Numbered from the stretch's first letter, positions 9,428-18,433 are shown. The stretch is 56,938 nucleotides of DNA from Arthrobacter globiformis (GCF_003261175.1 NZ_QLNP01000069.1:1-56938); one strand, 5' to 3'. Numbers and translations are program-made. Notes: a model not told the origin generated them from the letters alone.

Positions 9428-10434
9428 CTGCGCCCTCCCAGGAACGCCACTGCCGCTGCGGCGACCATGCCCGCTACGGCCATACCGGCCCGCCGGTACA
9501 TCTGCGGCAGATCAGCGGTGGGCACCCTCGGGTCCGGTGGGAGTCCGTAAACCTCCGGTTCATCGAGCAGGAGGAAGACCGCTCCGGTTCCGCCGACGCC
9601 GTCGAGCTCGTTTGCACCATAAAGCCTCGCTTCGGTGAGTCCCTGCGCATGCAGGCCGGCGACCCGTTCCCGGGCCGTCTCCACCATGTCGTCGTGGTTG
9701 CCGAACTTGATGGACGTCGTCGGGCAGGCCTTAGCGCAGGCCGGCGTCTCGTCGGCGACCAAGCGGTCGTAGCACAGCGTGCACTTCTGGGCGACGCCGG
9801 CGTTGGGGACGGCGGGATGTTCGGCGTGCTGCCCGTCCCTCTTGCCGGCGACCTTGACCGTGCCGTCGCTGCGGCGCTCAATCACGCCGAACGGACACCC
9901 GGCCACGCAGGTTCCGCAGCCGTTGCAGACGTCGTCCTGTACGACGACGGTGCCGAACTCCGTGCGGAAGAGCGCCCCGGTCGGGCAGACATCCAGGCAC
10001 CCGGCGTGCGTGCAGTGCTTGCAGACATCGGAGGACATCAGCCAACGGAAGTCGGCCGTGTCCGGGGGTGTCGTATCCACCTGCGCCAGGTCCTGTTCAG
10101 TACGCACTGCCGCGGCGGGAGGACCGATGCGCGGCATGCCAAGGTTGACGAGGGCGCGCCCGGACTCCCGCGCCTCAGTGATGCGTTCCTGGCCCTGTTC
10201 GATGAAGGCGACATGCCGCCAGGTGCTGGCGCCCAGCGCTCCGGTGTTGTCGTAGGAGGATCCGAGCAGTTCCAGGTTTCCGTCTTGCGGATTGTGGTTC
10301 CACTCCTTGCAGGCAACTTCACAGGCCTTGCAGCCGATGCAGATGGAGGTATCAGTGAAGAACCCCTTGCGCGGATGGCTGTGCTCCCAGTGGGCATCGG
10401 CCGTGGGGTCGGTCGGTCCGGACAGCTGGCCCAT
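9424..10434 (-). CDS. fdhB: Formate dehydrogenase iron-sulfur (beta) subunit
   Basis: 336 residues resembling FdnH/FdoH. Four cysteine clusters for [4Fe-4S] centres are visible in order: CIGCKACEVACKEWN from C32, CKHCTHAGCLDVCPTG, CNGCGTCVAGCPFG, and CTLCYDR with CAKACPTT. One C-terminal hydrophobic segment (about 312-332) should be a membrane helix. The protein relays electrons from the molybdopterin subunit to the NrfD-type subunit. A clear ribosome binding site (GGAGG) precedes the ATG. A 104-bp gap separates it from fdhA upstream, and the nrfD-like gene overlaps its stop by 4 bp. Confidence 0.92.
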   Translation of the reverse strand: MGQLSGPTDPTADAHWEHSHPRKGFFTDTSICIGCKACEVACKEWNHNPQDGNLELLGSSYDNTGALGASTWRHVAFIEQGQERITEARESGRALVNLGMPRIGPPAAAVRTEQDLAQVDTTPPDTADFRWLMSSDVCKHCTHAGCLDVCPTGALFRTEFGTVVVQDDVCNGCGTCVAGCPFGVIERRSDGTVKVAGKRDGQHAEHPAVPNAGVAQKCTLCYDRLVADETPACAKACPTTSIKFGNHDDMVETARERVAGLHAQGLTEARLYGANELDGVGGTGAVFLLLDEPEVYGLPPDPRVPTADLPQMYRRAGMAVAGMVAAAAVAFLGGRR

Positions 10435-10538
10435 CTAGTCCTCCAACTCTGAGTCGGTACGGGGAACGGTAGCAGAATGACTCGGCGGCGCGGGCGGGCC
10501 ATGGCGGGGTCCGGTGGGACCGGCAACGAAGATATTCA

Positions 10539-13500
10539 TCATCGCGACCCGCCAGCGGCTCGGCCGTCCTCACCTGGGCCGGGTTCGATGCCTTCCGCCG
10601 TGGGATCGGTGACGGCGCGATTACCGGTCTCAAGGGTGACTCCGGCCCGCGCCTGATATTCAGCAACCAAGGCAAGCAGTTCCTCCCCCCGGGGCCGGCG
10701 GCCCGGACGGATGTCGCAGGAGGCCACCTTGGATTCCTGGATCTGGACGTTGGGATCCAGCGTCACGCCCAGCAGATCGTTGGCCGCGTCACCGCTGACG
10801 ACGGCGTTACTGCCGGCGCCCCAGTGGTAGGGCAGTCCGATCTGATGCACCGTGTGGCCGCCAACGGCCAAGGGCGTCATCCGTTCGGTGACAAGCACCT
10901 TCGCCTCGATGGCGGAGCGGGCCGAAATAATCGTGGCCCACCCGTAGGGCTCAAGGCCGCGCTCAGCCGCCAGTTCGGGCGAAACCTCGCAGAACATCTC
11001 CGGTTGCAGTTCCGACAGGTACGGGAGCCAACGGCTCATCCCGCCGGCCGTATGGTGCTCGGTAAGCCGGTATGTGGTGAAGACATACGGATAGACGTCT
11101 GCGCCACTGGTACCGGCACTTGGCGCGCTGAGATTATCCGCACGGGGGAACACCAGCCGCGCGGGACTCTGCTGTTGCGGGTAAAGCGCGTTGGCCACCG
11201 GCGACTCCTGGGCCTCGTAGTGGGTGGGAAGGGGTCCGTCCATGAGGCCTTTCGGCGCGAACAACCAGCCCTTGCCGTCGGCCTGCATGATGAAGGGATC
11301 ATCTCCGCCGAGGGCGGCAGCGCCACCGAGATCGGGGTCGGGTTGGCTGCCTGGTGCCCGGTCAACCGGGAAGTCGGGAACATCGTCGCCGACCCACCGC
11401 CCCTGCTCCTGGTCCCACCAGATGTATTTCTTCCGCTCGCTCCACGGTTTCCCGGCCGGGTCAGCCGACGCCCGGTTGTAGAGGATCCGGCGGTTGGCCG
11501 GCCATGCCCAGCCCCATTCGGAAGCCGCGGGTCCCTGCTCCTGGCCGGGCTTCCGGTTGGCGGCGTGGTTGATGCCGCCGGCATACACCCCGGTGTAGAT
11601 CCAGCAGCCCGCTGACGTGGAACCGTCGGCACGGAGCTCTGTATATGCAGAAAGGGGTTTGCCCGCATCCGGGCCATTGAGGTGACGGCCGTTGATCTCG
11701 GCAAGCACCGCCTGGGCGTCCGGATCGCCGTGTTCGTCCGTGGGGTAGTCCCAGGTCAGGTCGAGCAACGGACGGTCGCGTTCGTCGTCGGAACCGGCCA
11801 GCTTCTCCCGGATCCGCTGGCCCAGCTTGAAGAAGAACTCCAACTCGCTTTGGCACTCCCCGGGCGGGGCGACCGCCTTGTGCCGCCATTGCAGCAGCCG
11901 CTGGGTCTGCGTGAACGAGCCGGCCTTCTCCACGTGGGTAGCTGCAGGTAGGAAGAACACTTCGGTCTCGATGTCCTCGGTGCGCAGTTCCCCGGATTCG
12001 ATCTCCGGGCCGTCCTTCCACCAAGTGGCCGACTCGATGAGATTCAAGTCACGCACCACCAGCCACTTCAGATGCGACATGCCCAGGCGTTGCATCCGGC
12101 CGTTGGACGAGCCCACGGCAGGGTTTTGCCCGAGCAGGAAGTAGCCCTCCACCTTGTCCTCAAGCATGCCCATTACCGTCTCGTAGGTACCGTGCGCCCC
12201 GGTCAGCCTCGGAAGGTAGTCGTAGGCCCAGTCGTTCTCCGCCCTCGCGGCATCGCCCCACCAGGCCTTCAGCAGGCTGACGGTGTAGGAGTCCGCATCC
12301 GTCCAATAGCCCTTCTGCTTCTTGGACGCGATGGATTCCAGATATTCGGTGAGGGTGTCATGGCGGCCGGCACTGGGCATTGGCAGGTACCCGGGCAGCA
12401 GGTTGAACAGGGTCGGAATGTCGGTGGAGCCCTGGATGCTGGCATGGCCGCGCAGGGCCATGATTCCGCTGCCGGGGCGGCCTACGTTTCCGAGCAGAAG
12501 TTGCAGGATGGCGGCGGACCGGATGAACTGCGTTCCCAGCGAGTGCTGGGTCCAGCCGACGGCGTAGGCAAAGCAGGTTGTCCGTTCGCGCCCCGAGTTT
12601 TCCGTAATGGCGCGGGCCAGATACTCGAAGTCCGTGACGCCAATGCCGCACATGTCCTGGACCATCTCCGGAGTGTAGCGGGCGTAATGACGCTTCAGGA
12701 TCTGGAAGACGGTCCGGGGGTCCTGCAGGGTATCGTCACGCTGCACCTGGGCGTGCTCCAGGGGCGGACCCCCGCTGCCAAACTGGTGGCCAGCGGCACG
12801 AGCCGAGGCATGGGCGCCGTGTTCCGAGTCACCCGCAGGCTCTTGGATGGTGCCGCCGCCCTGTTCCGCGTACGCCCATGACGCCGTGTCGTACGCTCCG
12901 GTCCCCGGATCGAAGCCGGAGAACAGCCCGCCGAGGTCTTCGGCGTCGCGGTAATCGGCGTGGACCAGCGTGGCCGCGTTGGTGTAGGCGCTCACGTACT
13001 CCTTAAACCACAGGTCGTGTGTGATGACGTAGTTAATCAGCGCGCCCAAAAGAACAACGTCGGAGCCGGCCCGGATCGGAATGTGCTTGTCAGCGACCGC
13101 GGAGGTGCGCGTGAACCGGGGATCGACGTGGATGACCTTCGCTCCGCGGGCCTTCGCCTCCGCGACCCACTGATATCCCACAGGATGGCATTCGGCCATG
13201 TTGGAACCCTGAATGATGATGCAGTCGGCGTTGGCCATGTCTTGCAGTGATTGGGTCGCACCACCGCGTCCAAACGAGGCTCCCAAACTGGGAACCGTGG
13301 CGGAGTGTCAAATGCGCGCTTGATTCTCGATCTGCACTGCCCCGGCAGCCGTGAAGAGTTTCTTGATCAGGTAGTTCTCTTCGTTGTCCAGGGTGGCCCC
13401 GCCCAACGAAGCTATGCCCATGGTGCGGCGCAGCAACCGTCCTTTTTCGTCTTCCTGCTGCCACGTCCTGCGGCGCGTATCGACGAACCGATCCGCCACC

Positions 13501-13874
13501 ATCTCGATGGCTGTTGCGAGATCCAGATGCTGCCACTCAGTGGAGCGGGGCGCACGGTAGAGCACTCCGGTCTGCCGGCCCGGAGAGTTTACCAACTGCT
13601 CGCTGGCAGAGCCCTTGGGGCACAGCCGGCCGCGGGAAATGGGCGAATCAGGATCACCCTCGATCTGAACGACTTTCTCGTCCTTGACGTAGACCCGCTG
13701 TCCACAGCCCACGGCACAATAGGGGCACACACTCTGCACAACTCGGTCTGCGGTTGCCGTCCGCGGCGTGATAGCCCTCGTCTGCGGGGAGGTTACTGCC
13801 GGCCCGCGGCCCAGCAGATCGCCCGTACTCAGCTGCCGGACGACCGGCCATTGAAGAAAGCTGCGCCGTGCCAT
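10539..13874 (-). CDS. fdhA: Selenocysteine formate dehydrogenase catalytic (alpha) subunit; UGA = Sec189
   Basis: Molybdopterin bis-MGD formate dehydrogenase of 1111 residues that oxidises formate to CO2. A [4Fe-4S] centre is bound by C50, C53, C57 and C85 (VCPYCAVGCG ... RLCPKG). At 13308-13310 the frame has TGA between NQARI and HSATVPSLGASFGRGG, the exact spot where E. coli FdnG has Sec (NQARVU then HGPTV); reading TGA as Sec189 gives one continuous protein, and a SECIS hairpin follows. The start at 13874 gives MARRSFLQWPVVRQL, as I recall from actinobacterial homologues. It has RRxFL but no hydrophobic region after it, so a working Tat signal is doubtful and the subunit may face the cytoplasm. 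fdhB and the NrfD-like gene follow. Confidence 0.95.
13278..13296 (-). promoter_or_regulatory. SECIS element of fdhA
   Basis: Directly after the UGA at 13308-13310 the mRNA carries an 11-nt spacer and then a hairpin: 7-bp stem GGTTCCC/GGGAGCC (one T-G wobble) with apical loop AGTTT. The loop begins 18 nt after the UGA and has G as its second base. This fits the bacterial SECIS model, where SelB binds a short apical stem-loop just downstream of the UGA. It is inside the fdhA coding sequence. Confidence 0.88.
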
Positions 13875-13880
13875 GGCAGG

Positions 13881-13886
13881 AGCATA
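13881..13886 (-). promoter_or_regulatory. Candidate -10 box of fdhA (leaderless)
   Basis: On the minus strand TATGCT lies 6 nt before the chosen ATG of fdhA and there is no Shine-Dalgarno sequence, so the transcript may start at the ATG. This also supports 13874 as the start rather than the open codons further upstream. Confidence 0.35.
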
Positions 13887-13951
13887 TCCCAACCAAGGCC
13901 GCAGTGGCAGGGACGCGATGAAACTCACCGCGGAGACAGCAATGGCGACCG

Positions 13952-14311
13952 TTGCCCGCACGTCGTGCTCGCCTGCAGGGAGCATTTCTTGTGGCCAATG
14001 GCCTGTGGCCGCTGGTTCATCTGCCCAGCTTCGAGGCTGTCTTTGGAGCGAAGACGGACAGGTGGCTGGTCCGGACTGTCGGTGGGCTCCTTCTCACCAA
14101 CGGCGTGACACAGCTCCGGGCCGGCCGGAGTCCTGAAGCGGCGCACCACGCCAGGAGGCTCGGCATGGGAACGGCAGCAACGCTTGCTGCGGCCGACCTG
14201 GTCTATGTCGGAAACGGAACTCTCAGCAAAATGTACCTCCCGGACGCTTCGGCCCAGCTCTTGTGGATCACCGCCTGGTACCGCCATCAGCGGGCAGAGC
14301 GGGCCAAGTAG
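13952..14311 (+). CDS. Small integral membrane protein, function unknown
   Basis: 119 residues with about three to four hydrophobic segments: one near LVANGLWPLVHL, one near TVGGLLLTNGV, one over the GTAATLAAADLVYVG stretch and one near the C-terminus. I do not recognise a named family beyond a conserved actinobacterial hypothetical with a NGLWPLVH motif. The start is uncertain: TTG at 13952 is the longest choice, and GTG at 13991 would drop 13 residues. It is divergent from fdhA with a 77-bp gap, so the two probably share a promoter region, but a role in formate metabolism is not shown. Confidence 0.6.
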   Translation: MPARRARLQGAFLVANGLWPLVHLPSFEAVFGAKTDRWLVRTVGGLLLTNGVTQLRAGRSPEAAHHARRLGMGTAATLAAADLVYVGNGTLSKMYLPDASAQLLWITAWYRHQRAERAK

Positions 14312-14442
14312 AAGACATCTTCCCTGCGGCCGGGCGGCGCTTCCGAGGCTTTCGCCGGCGCGTATACCGTGCAGGGGAGCCAGGCAGGGCGGACCTACGC
14401 CCCGCTTCAACTATTGCCGCGACCGTGGCAGGCGTCAGCCAT
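14312..14442. other. Non-coding stretch upstream of the TrxR-like gene promoter
   Basis: First part of a 329-bp gene-free gap (14312-14640). I see no gene, RNA or clear terminator here. The promoter described next begins at its right end, and the 169 bp from there to the next start codon appear to be an untranslated leader without recognisable structure. Confidence 0.5.
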
Positions 14443-14471
14443 TTGCCAGAGATAGTAAGTGTGCTTAGTAT
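14443..14471 (+). promoter_or_regulatory. Promoter with internal operator-like palindrome
   Basis: TTGCCA (14443-14448) and TAGTAT (14466-14471) are separated by exactly 17 bp. The inverted repeat TAAG-TGTG-CTTA at 14456-14467 sits between them and overlaps the first two bases of the -10 box, a common place for a repressor site. It would drive the oxidoreductase gene at 14641 with a leader of about 165 nt. No regulator gene is adjacent. Confidence 0.5.
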
Positions 14472-14640
14472 GTTGTCCCATTGGCGCGGTATGCAGATTC
14501 CGTTCCGTTCAGTCCTGCAAGGCGCTTTTCAACCCGCTGGTCCACCACTGGGGCTGGAGGCGAGGAGGGGGATGTCCCCGTGGGGGCGGCCCATTCGGCG
14601 GGCACAGGCACTGCGGGTAGCGAAATTGTTAGGGGATTGC

Positions 14641-15612
14641 ATGACATCGCCAAAGATCTATGACGTCGTGGTGGTCGGAGGAGGAGCGGCGGGCCTCAGC
14701 GCAGCCGTAACTCTTTGCAGATCCCTGCGTTCAGTCCTGGTCATCGACGCCGGGCAACCAAGGAACGGCCGTTCTGCTGGTCTGCACGGATTCCTCTCGC
14801 ATGAGGGTCTGCCGCCTGAGGAACTTCTCGCTGCCGGCCGCGCGGAAGTGCGGGCGCACGGGGGCCAGATTCTGCAAGGACGAGCCGTCTCGGCTCGCGG
14901 AGAAGGGGGCGTTTTCACCATTGAGCTGCAGGACCGGCAGAGTCTGCATTCGCGGCGGCTGCTTATCGCTTCCGGCTTTGAGGATGAACTGCCCGAGGTG
15001 CGCGGCCTCAGGGAGCGATGGGGCCGGGACGTGCTGCACTGCCCGTACTGCCACGGCTGGGAGATTCGCCACAGGGCCATAGGAATACTCGCGACAGAAC
15101 CCGCCGCGGTACAGGAGGCCTTGCTCTTCCGGCAGTGGAGCGGGCACATCATTTTCTTTCAGCACCTTCTGGAGGACCTGGATCCGGGTGAACGTGAACA
15201 GCTCGAGGCCAGGAGTGTCCACGTCGTCCAAGGCCCCGTTGCGTCGCTGGAACTGGCAGGAGACGTCCTCACCGGAGTGCGCCTGGCGACGGGTCAGGTT
15301 GTCGCTTGTGAATATCTCGTCGTGAGCCCCAGGGCCAGGACGGAATCGTCACTGCTGCAGTCCCTCGGGCTGCAGCATACAGGCGAGGCCGGGCAAGGCC
15401 GCCCCGTGAACACAGACGGCGTGGGCCTGACGGCCATGCAAGGTGTGTGGGCCGCCGGCAACATCTGCGACCCGACGGCGCAGGTAATAACGGCAGCCTC
15501 GGCAGGGGTGAAGGCAGCGACGGCCATCAACGCCGATCTTGTCGAGGAGGACACCCGGCGGGCGGTAGAGGCCGCCAGGCGAACCGCCTTCCCCAAAACG
15601 GCGCTGACTTAG
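14641..15612 (+). CDS. Thioredoxin-reductase-like FAD/NAD(P) oxidoreductase
   Basis: 323 residues of the small TrxR-like pyridine nucleotide disulfide oxidoreductase family. An N-terminal FAD-binding fold has VVVGGGAAGLSAAVTL at about 9-24. The redox motif is CPYCHGWE near residue 137, unlike the CATC/CAVC of classical TrxB, and the C-terminal FAD motif is GVWAAGNICDP. The GXGXXA NADP fold of true TrxB is weak (GILATEPAAVQ), so NAD(P)H use may differ. ATG 14641 has ribosome binding site AGGGGA 5 nt upstream; the open frame back to 14263 is not needed. Likely role is thiol redox chemistry in the cytoplasm; the partner is unknown, with no thioredoxin gene beside it. Confidence 0.8.
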   Translation: MTSPKIYDVVVVGGGAAGLSAAVTLCRSLRSVLVIDAGQPRNGRSAGLHGFLSHEGLPPEELLAAGRAEVRAHGGQILQGRAVSARGEGGVFTIELQDRQSLHSRRLLIASGFEDELPEVRGLRERWGRDVLHCPYCHGWEIRHRAIGILATEPAAVQEALLFRQWSGHIIFFQHLLEDLDPGEREQLEARSVHVVQGPVASLELAGDVLTGVRLATGQVVACEYLVVSPRARTESSLLQSLGLQHTGEAGQGRPVNTDGVGLTAMQGVWAAGNICDPTAQVITAASAGVKAATAINADLVEEDTRRAVEAARRTAFPKTALT

Positions 15613-15642
15613 GTTGTGCCCAGTTCCGGGGCGGCCTGCGGA

Positions 15643-16491
15643 CTAAAAGTCATAGGGATCTCGTAGCAGCTCCGCGAGTTCTGCCGGGTGGGTGGCTGGC
15701 CACCAGTGCCCGGCGTCGACAGGGATGACGGTGAGGTCAGGCACCCAGGGTCTTAGTCCGGATGTCAGGTGCGGTGACAGGAAAGGATCCTTGAGCGGGA
15801 CCACGACGCGCACGGGCACACTGATCGGCGTGGGGGCCGTTACCGTGCCCGCAGGGAAGCGGTTGCTGCGGTAGAGGGCCAGCCCGCGGCGGGGGTTATC
15901 GTTGACGCGGCGTCCTGCCGCATTTTCGTAGAGACGAGTAAGGAACAGGCGCCACGCAGCTTCCGGCAGCACCGGGATCTGGAACGCGGCAATGTAGCTG
16001 GAACGAATCAGCTGCGCTGCCAGCTGGGGCCAGCCCCTGAGGGTGCGGGCACGAGAACGCATCCAGCGGAGGAAGTGCCCAAGGTCGGGCCCGGAGATGC
16101 TGGTGAACCGGGAAATGAGACCTGATGCGCGCGGTTCCTGGATCGCCGCCCAGCCCTGGACCGACCCCCAGTCGTGGCCCACGAGGTGGACGTTGACAGC
16201 ATCCGTGAACGCCAGTACAGCGAACAGGTCATCCACTAGGGTATCCACAGTGAAGTCACCAGGCGGTTGCTTCACGAAGGATAACCCGGCGTTGCGCGTG
16301 TCGTAGGCGATCACATGGTGGGTGACGGCCAGCTCGGCAATCACCGGAAGATACAGCCGGTGGTCATCGGGGTATCCGTGCACGAGGAGCAGTGTGGGCG
16401 CGCCGCTGGCTGGAGGCGGACCGTATTCGAACACGGCCAGCTCCGCTCCGGCGGACAGGACAGTACTACGGCGTTCCTCCCGTGCCTGCAT
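15643..16491 (-). CDS. Alpha/beta hydrolase, epoxide hydrolase / dehalogenase type
   Basis: 282 residues with the alpha/beta hydrolase fold. The oxyanion-hole motif is HGYPDD near residue 39 and the nucleophile elbow is GHDWGS, where Asp replaces the usual Ser as in epoxide hydrolases and haloalkane dehalogenases. The acid is probably Asp in PLKDPFL and the base His in DAGHWWP near the C-terminus. No signal peptide, so cytoplasmic. It stands alone on the minus strand, divergent from the metal transporter. Substrate cannot be read from sequence. Confidence 0.8.
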   Translation of the reverse strand: MQAREERRSTVLSAGAELAVFEYGPPPASGAPTLLLVHGYPDDHRLYLPVIAELAVTHHVIAYDTRNAGLSFVKQPPGDFTVDTLVDDLFAVLAFTDAVNVHLVGHDWGSVQGWAAIQEPRASGLISRFTSISGPDLGHFLRWMRSRARTLRGWPQLAAQLIRSSYIAAFQIPVLPEAAWRLFLTRLYENAAGRRVNDNPRRGLALYRSNRFPAGTVTAPTPISVPVRVVVPLKDPFLSPHLTSGLRPWVPDLTVIPVDAGHWWPATHPAELAELLRDPYDF

Positions 16492-16497
16492 CTGCCC

Positions 16498-16503
16498 ACC
16501 CTA
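16498..16503 (-). promoter_or_regulatory. Candidate -10 box of the alpha/beta hydrolase gene (leaderless)
   Basis: TAGGGT on the minus strand lies 6 nt from the ATG at 16491 and there is no ribosome binding site between them. Confidence 0.35.
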
Positions 16504-16620
16504 CAGCTCCTCGGATGCCTGCCGGGAGCGAAGATGAGCAGCTGAAAGTGACCCGTCGCGAACTGCCACCCCTGTTATTCCAGGCCCGTACTCCTGCCAA
16601 GGCATCATTTCCGTCCCGTT

Positions 16621-16633
16621 GGGTACGGTACCC
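16621..16633. promoter_or_regulatory. Palindrome over the -10 region of the CDF transporter gene
   Basis: GGGTAC-G-GTACCC is a perfect 13-bp inverted repeat ending 2 bp before the ATG at 16636. It contains TACGGT (16624-16629), a -10-like hexamer 6 nt from the start codon. A repressor bound here would block a leaderless promoter. A metal-sensing regulator is plausible given the gene, but none is encoded next to it. Confidence 0.45.
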
Positions 16634-16635
16634 CT

Positions 16636-17586
16636 ATGGCGGTATCCGAGAAGCGAGAAGAGCCGAGCTCCACACTGCTGACTGTTATCGTCGCCTTTAC
16701 GGCGAACGCCCTTGTTGCTGCGGCCAAGTCGGTGGCAGCGGTCCTCACCGGATCTGCCTCCATGACCGCAGAAGCCGCGCACTCCTGGGCGGACACCGGC
16801 AACCAGGTGTTCCTCTTCATGGCGGAACGGCGCTCCCGACGCCCGCGGGACAAGAGCCATCCGATGGGCTACGGCCGGGAAGCCTATGTGTGGTCGATGT
16901 TCGCCGCTTTCGGGCTCTTCACCGCAGGGGCTGTGGTGTCCATCATGCACGGCATCCAGCAGATCATCGAACCGGAGCCCGCGTCCGACTTTCTGGTGGC
17001 GTATGTGGTCCTGGCCGCGGCCTTTGTCCTCGAAGGAGTTTCGTTTGTCCAGGCTTTCCGGCAGACCCGGAAGGCAGCCCATGAGCTGGAACGGAGCACC
17101 CTGAAGCAGGTCCTGATTAGCTCCGACCCCACCCTGCGCGCGGTGTTTGCGGAGGACGCTGCAGCGCTCGTTGGCCTCGTGGTCGCGTTTGCGGGGGTGT
17201 TCTTGCGCCAGGTCACCGGATCGCCTCTGCCGGACGCTGTGGGCTCGATAGTTGTCGGCGTTCTGCTGGCGGTTGTTGCCGTTGTGCTGATCGACCGCAA
17301 CCGGCGGTTCCTGGTGGGCCAGGGCGTAACCCCAGATATCGAACGTTCCATGGCGCGGCGGGTGCTCGAACACCGGGTCGTTGCCCGGCTCACCTACCTC
17401 CACCTGGAGTTCGTCGGCCCCCGCAAGCTGTACCTCGTCGCGGCGGTGGACCTGCAGGGCGACCACCCGGAACACGAAGTAGCCGTTGCCTTGCGCAGAA
17501 TCGAGCGCGAGCTGGAGGACCACGAAACGGTGGAGGAAGCCGTGCTGACGCTGGCGACTCCGGACGAAACTGCCTTGCACTTCTAA
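16636..17586 (+). CDS. Cation diffusion facilitator (CDF) metal transporter
   Basis: 316 residues of the CDF/SLC30 family, which export divalent metals such as Zn, Mn or Fe by proton antiport. About five to six membrane segments are visible; the metal site motif is AHSWADTGNQ (HxxxD) near residue 49, with HPMGYGRE after the second helix, and a cytoplasmic C-terminal domain follows from about 205. The second HxxxD half-site in the fifth helix reads AEDAAALVG, with Asp conserved but His replaced by Ala; this is seen in some non-zinc CDF groups. No ribosome binding site is seen upstream; a palindrome overlaps the candidate promoter. Confidence 0.88.
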   Translation: MAVSEKREEPSSTLLTVIVAFTANALVAAAKSVAAVLTGSASMTAEAAHSWADTGNQVFLFMAERRSRRPRDKSHPMGYGREAYVWSMFAAFGLFTAGAVVSIMHGIQQIIEPEPASDFLVAYVVLAAAFVLEGVSFVQAFRQTRKAAHELERSTLKQVLISSDPTLRAVFAEDAAALVGLVVAFAGVFLRQVTGSPLPDAVGSIVVGVLLAVVAVVLIDRNRRFLVGQGVTPDIERSMARRVLEHRVVARLTYLHLEFVGPRKLYLVAAVDLQGDHPEHEVAVALRRIERELEDHETVEEAVLTLATPDETALHF

Positions 17587-17589
17587 GGA

Positions 17590-17606
17590 CGCGCTCAGGA
17601 AGCGCG
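17590..17606. terminator. Hairpin between convergent genes, possible terminator
   Basis: CGCGCT-CAGGA-AGCGCG forms a perfect 6-bp stem with a 5-nt loop in the 31-bp gap between the convergent CDF transporter and lipoprotein genes. It lacks a T tract, so termination is inferred from position only. Confidence 0.4.
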
Positions 17607-17617
17607 CGACGGACCGA

Positions 17618-18433
17618 TCAGGCCTTGGCCCGCGGCAGCACCAGCATGTAGCCGGTCGGCAGATTGCTGCTCCAGCGCCGCGGCTCGCGGACGACGAACT
17701 GCGTCGCCAACTGCTGGGGCGTGAGCAGGGCGTTGGGTGCGGGGGACGGTCCCCACTTGTCATCGCCGTAGGGGTAGAGCGGATCTTGGACCCGAATCCC
17801 GGTGACCGAGAACTCCGGGAACCGGTCGGGATCGCCGAGCGACTTGAAGCCGCTCATCACCCATACGTGACGACCGCGCCACATGACCAGCCCGACCGGC
17901 CGTCTCGTGTCGGCGATGGCACGCGCCGCGGTCTGCAGCGCTTCCTCGTAGTCGGCGATGCTGACGACGGTGTACGGCCCCATCCCGGCCTCATTCAGCA
18001 CCTTCGCCCAACCCAAAGGGTTGGCACCGTTGAACGAGTTGGACGACCGTGCGCGGGCCATCTCCCACAGCTCGCCCTGCTGAACGCGATCGGCCCACGT
18101 GCCGGCCGCCTTGTCCTCGATGAGGTTGTGCATGATCTGGATGCTCGCCGCCACACACCATTCAAAGGTGTACTGCGGAACAAAGTCCCCCTCCTGATAG
18201 AGGTTGAGGGCGAACGCCTTGGGGATTGGGGTCGGCGTGGGAGCCGGTGTCGGGGTGGGGGACTGGGTGCGGTGCGGAGCAGGGATGTTATCGCGTGCGG
18301 CTGGCGGGGCGGAGGAGGTCTGGGTCGGTCGATCGGTGGCGGCCGCATCGGGTCTGATGACGGGCGAGCAGGCCGAGATGAGGGTCGCTAGGCTGACGAA
18401 CCAGGCCAGAAGACGGAGCTTGGCACCGATCAT
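17618..18433 (-). CDS. Lipoprotein with papain-like (C39-type) cysteine peptidase domain
   Basis: About 271 residues. The N-terminus is a lipoprotein signal with lipobox LISAC (Cys22), then a Pro/Thr linker (PTPTPAPTPTP) reaching out from the membrane. The globular part starts near residue 75 and carries a candidate catalytic triad: Cys in FEWCVAASIQIM, His in GRHVWVMSGF and a following Asp in QDPLYPYG, the C39/papain-like pattern. The chosen ATG is at 18433; a TTG two codons earlier is possible, and TAAAAT lies 9 nt upstream of the ATG. It would act at the outer face of the membrane. Whether it is an active peptidase, and on what, is not known. Confidence 0.7.
   Translation of the reverse strand: MIGAKLRLLAWFVSLATLISACSPVIRPDAAATDRPTQTSSAPPAARDNIPAPHRTQSPTPTPAPTPTPIPKAFALNLYQEGDFVPQYTFEWCVAASIQIMHNLIEDKAAGTWADRVQQGELWEMARARSSNSFNGANPLGWAKVLNEAGMGPYTVVSIADYEEALQTAARAIADTRRPVGLVMWRGRHVWVMSGFKSLGDPDRFPEFSVTGIRVQDPLYPYGDDKWGPSPAPNALLTPQQLATQFVVREPRRWSSNLPTGYMLVLPRAKA

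Noticed and set aside
13286-13310. fdhA as two separate genes or a nonsense pseudogene
   Set aside because: The TGA is at the conserved Sec site, the frame continues with conserved sequence, a SECIS hairpin follows and all sel genes are present.
14263-14640. N-terminal extension of the TrxR-like protein
   Set aside because: A promoter and a good ribosome binding site point to ATG 14641, and the FAD motif begins at the normal distance from it.
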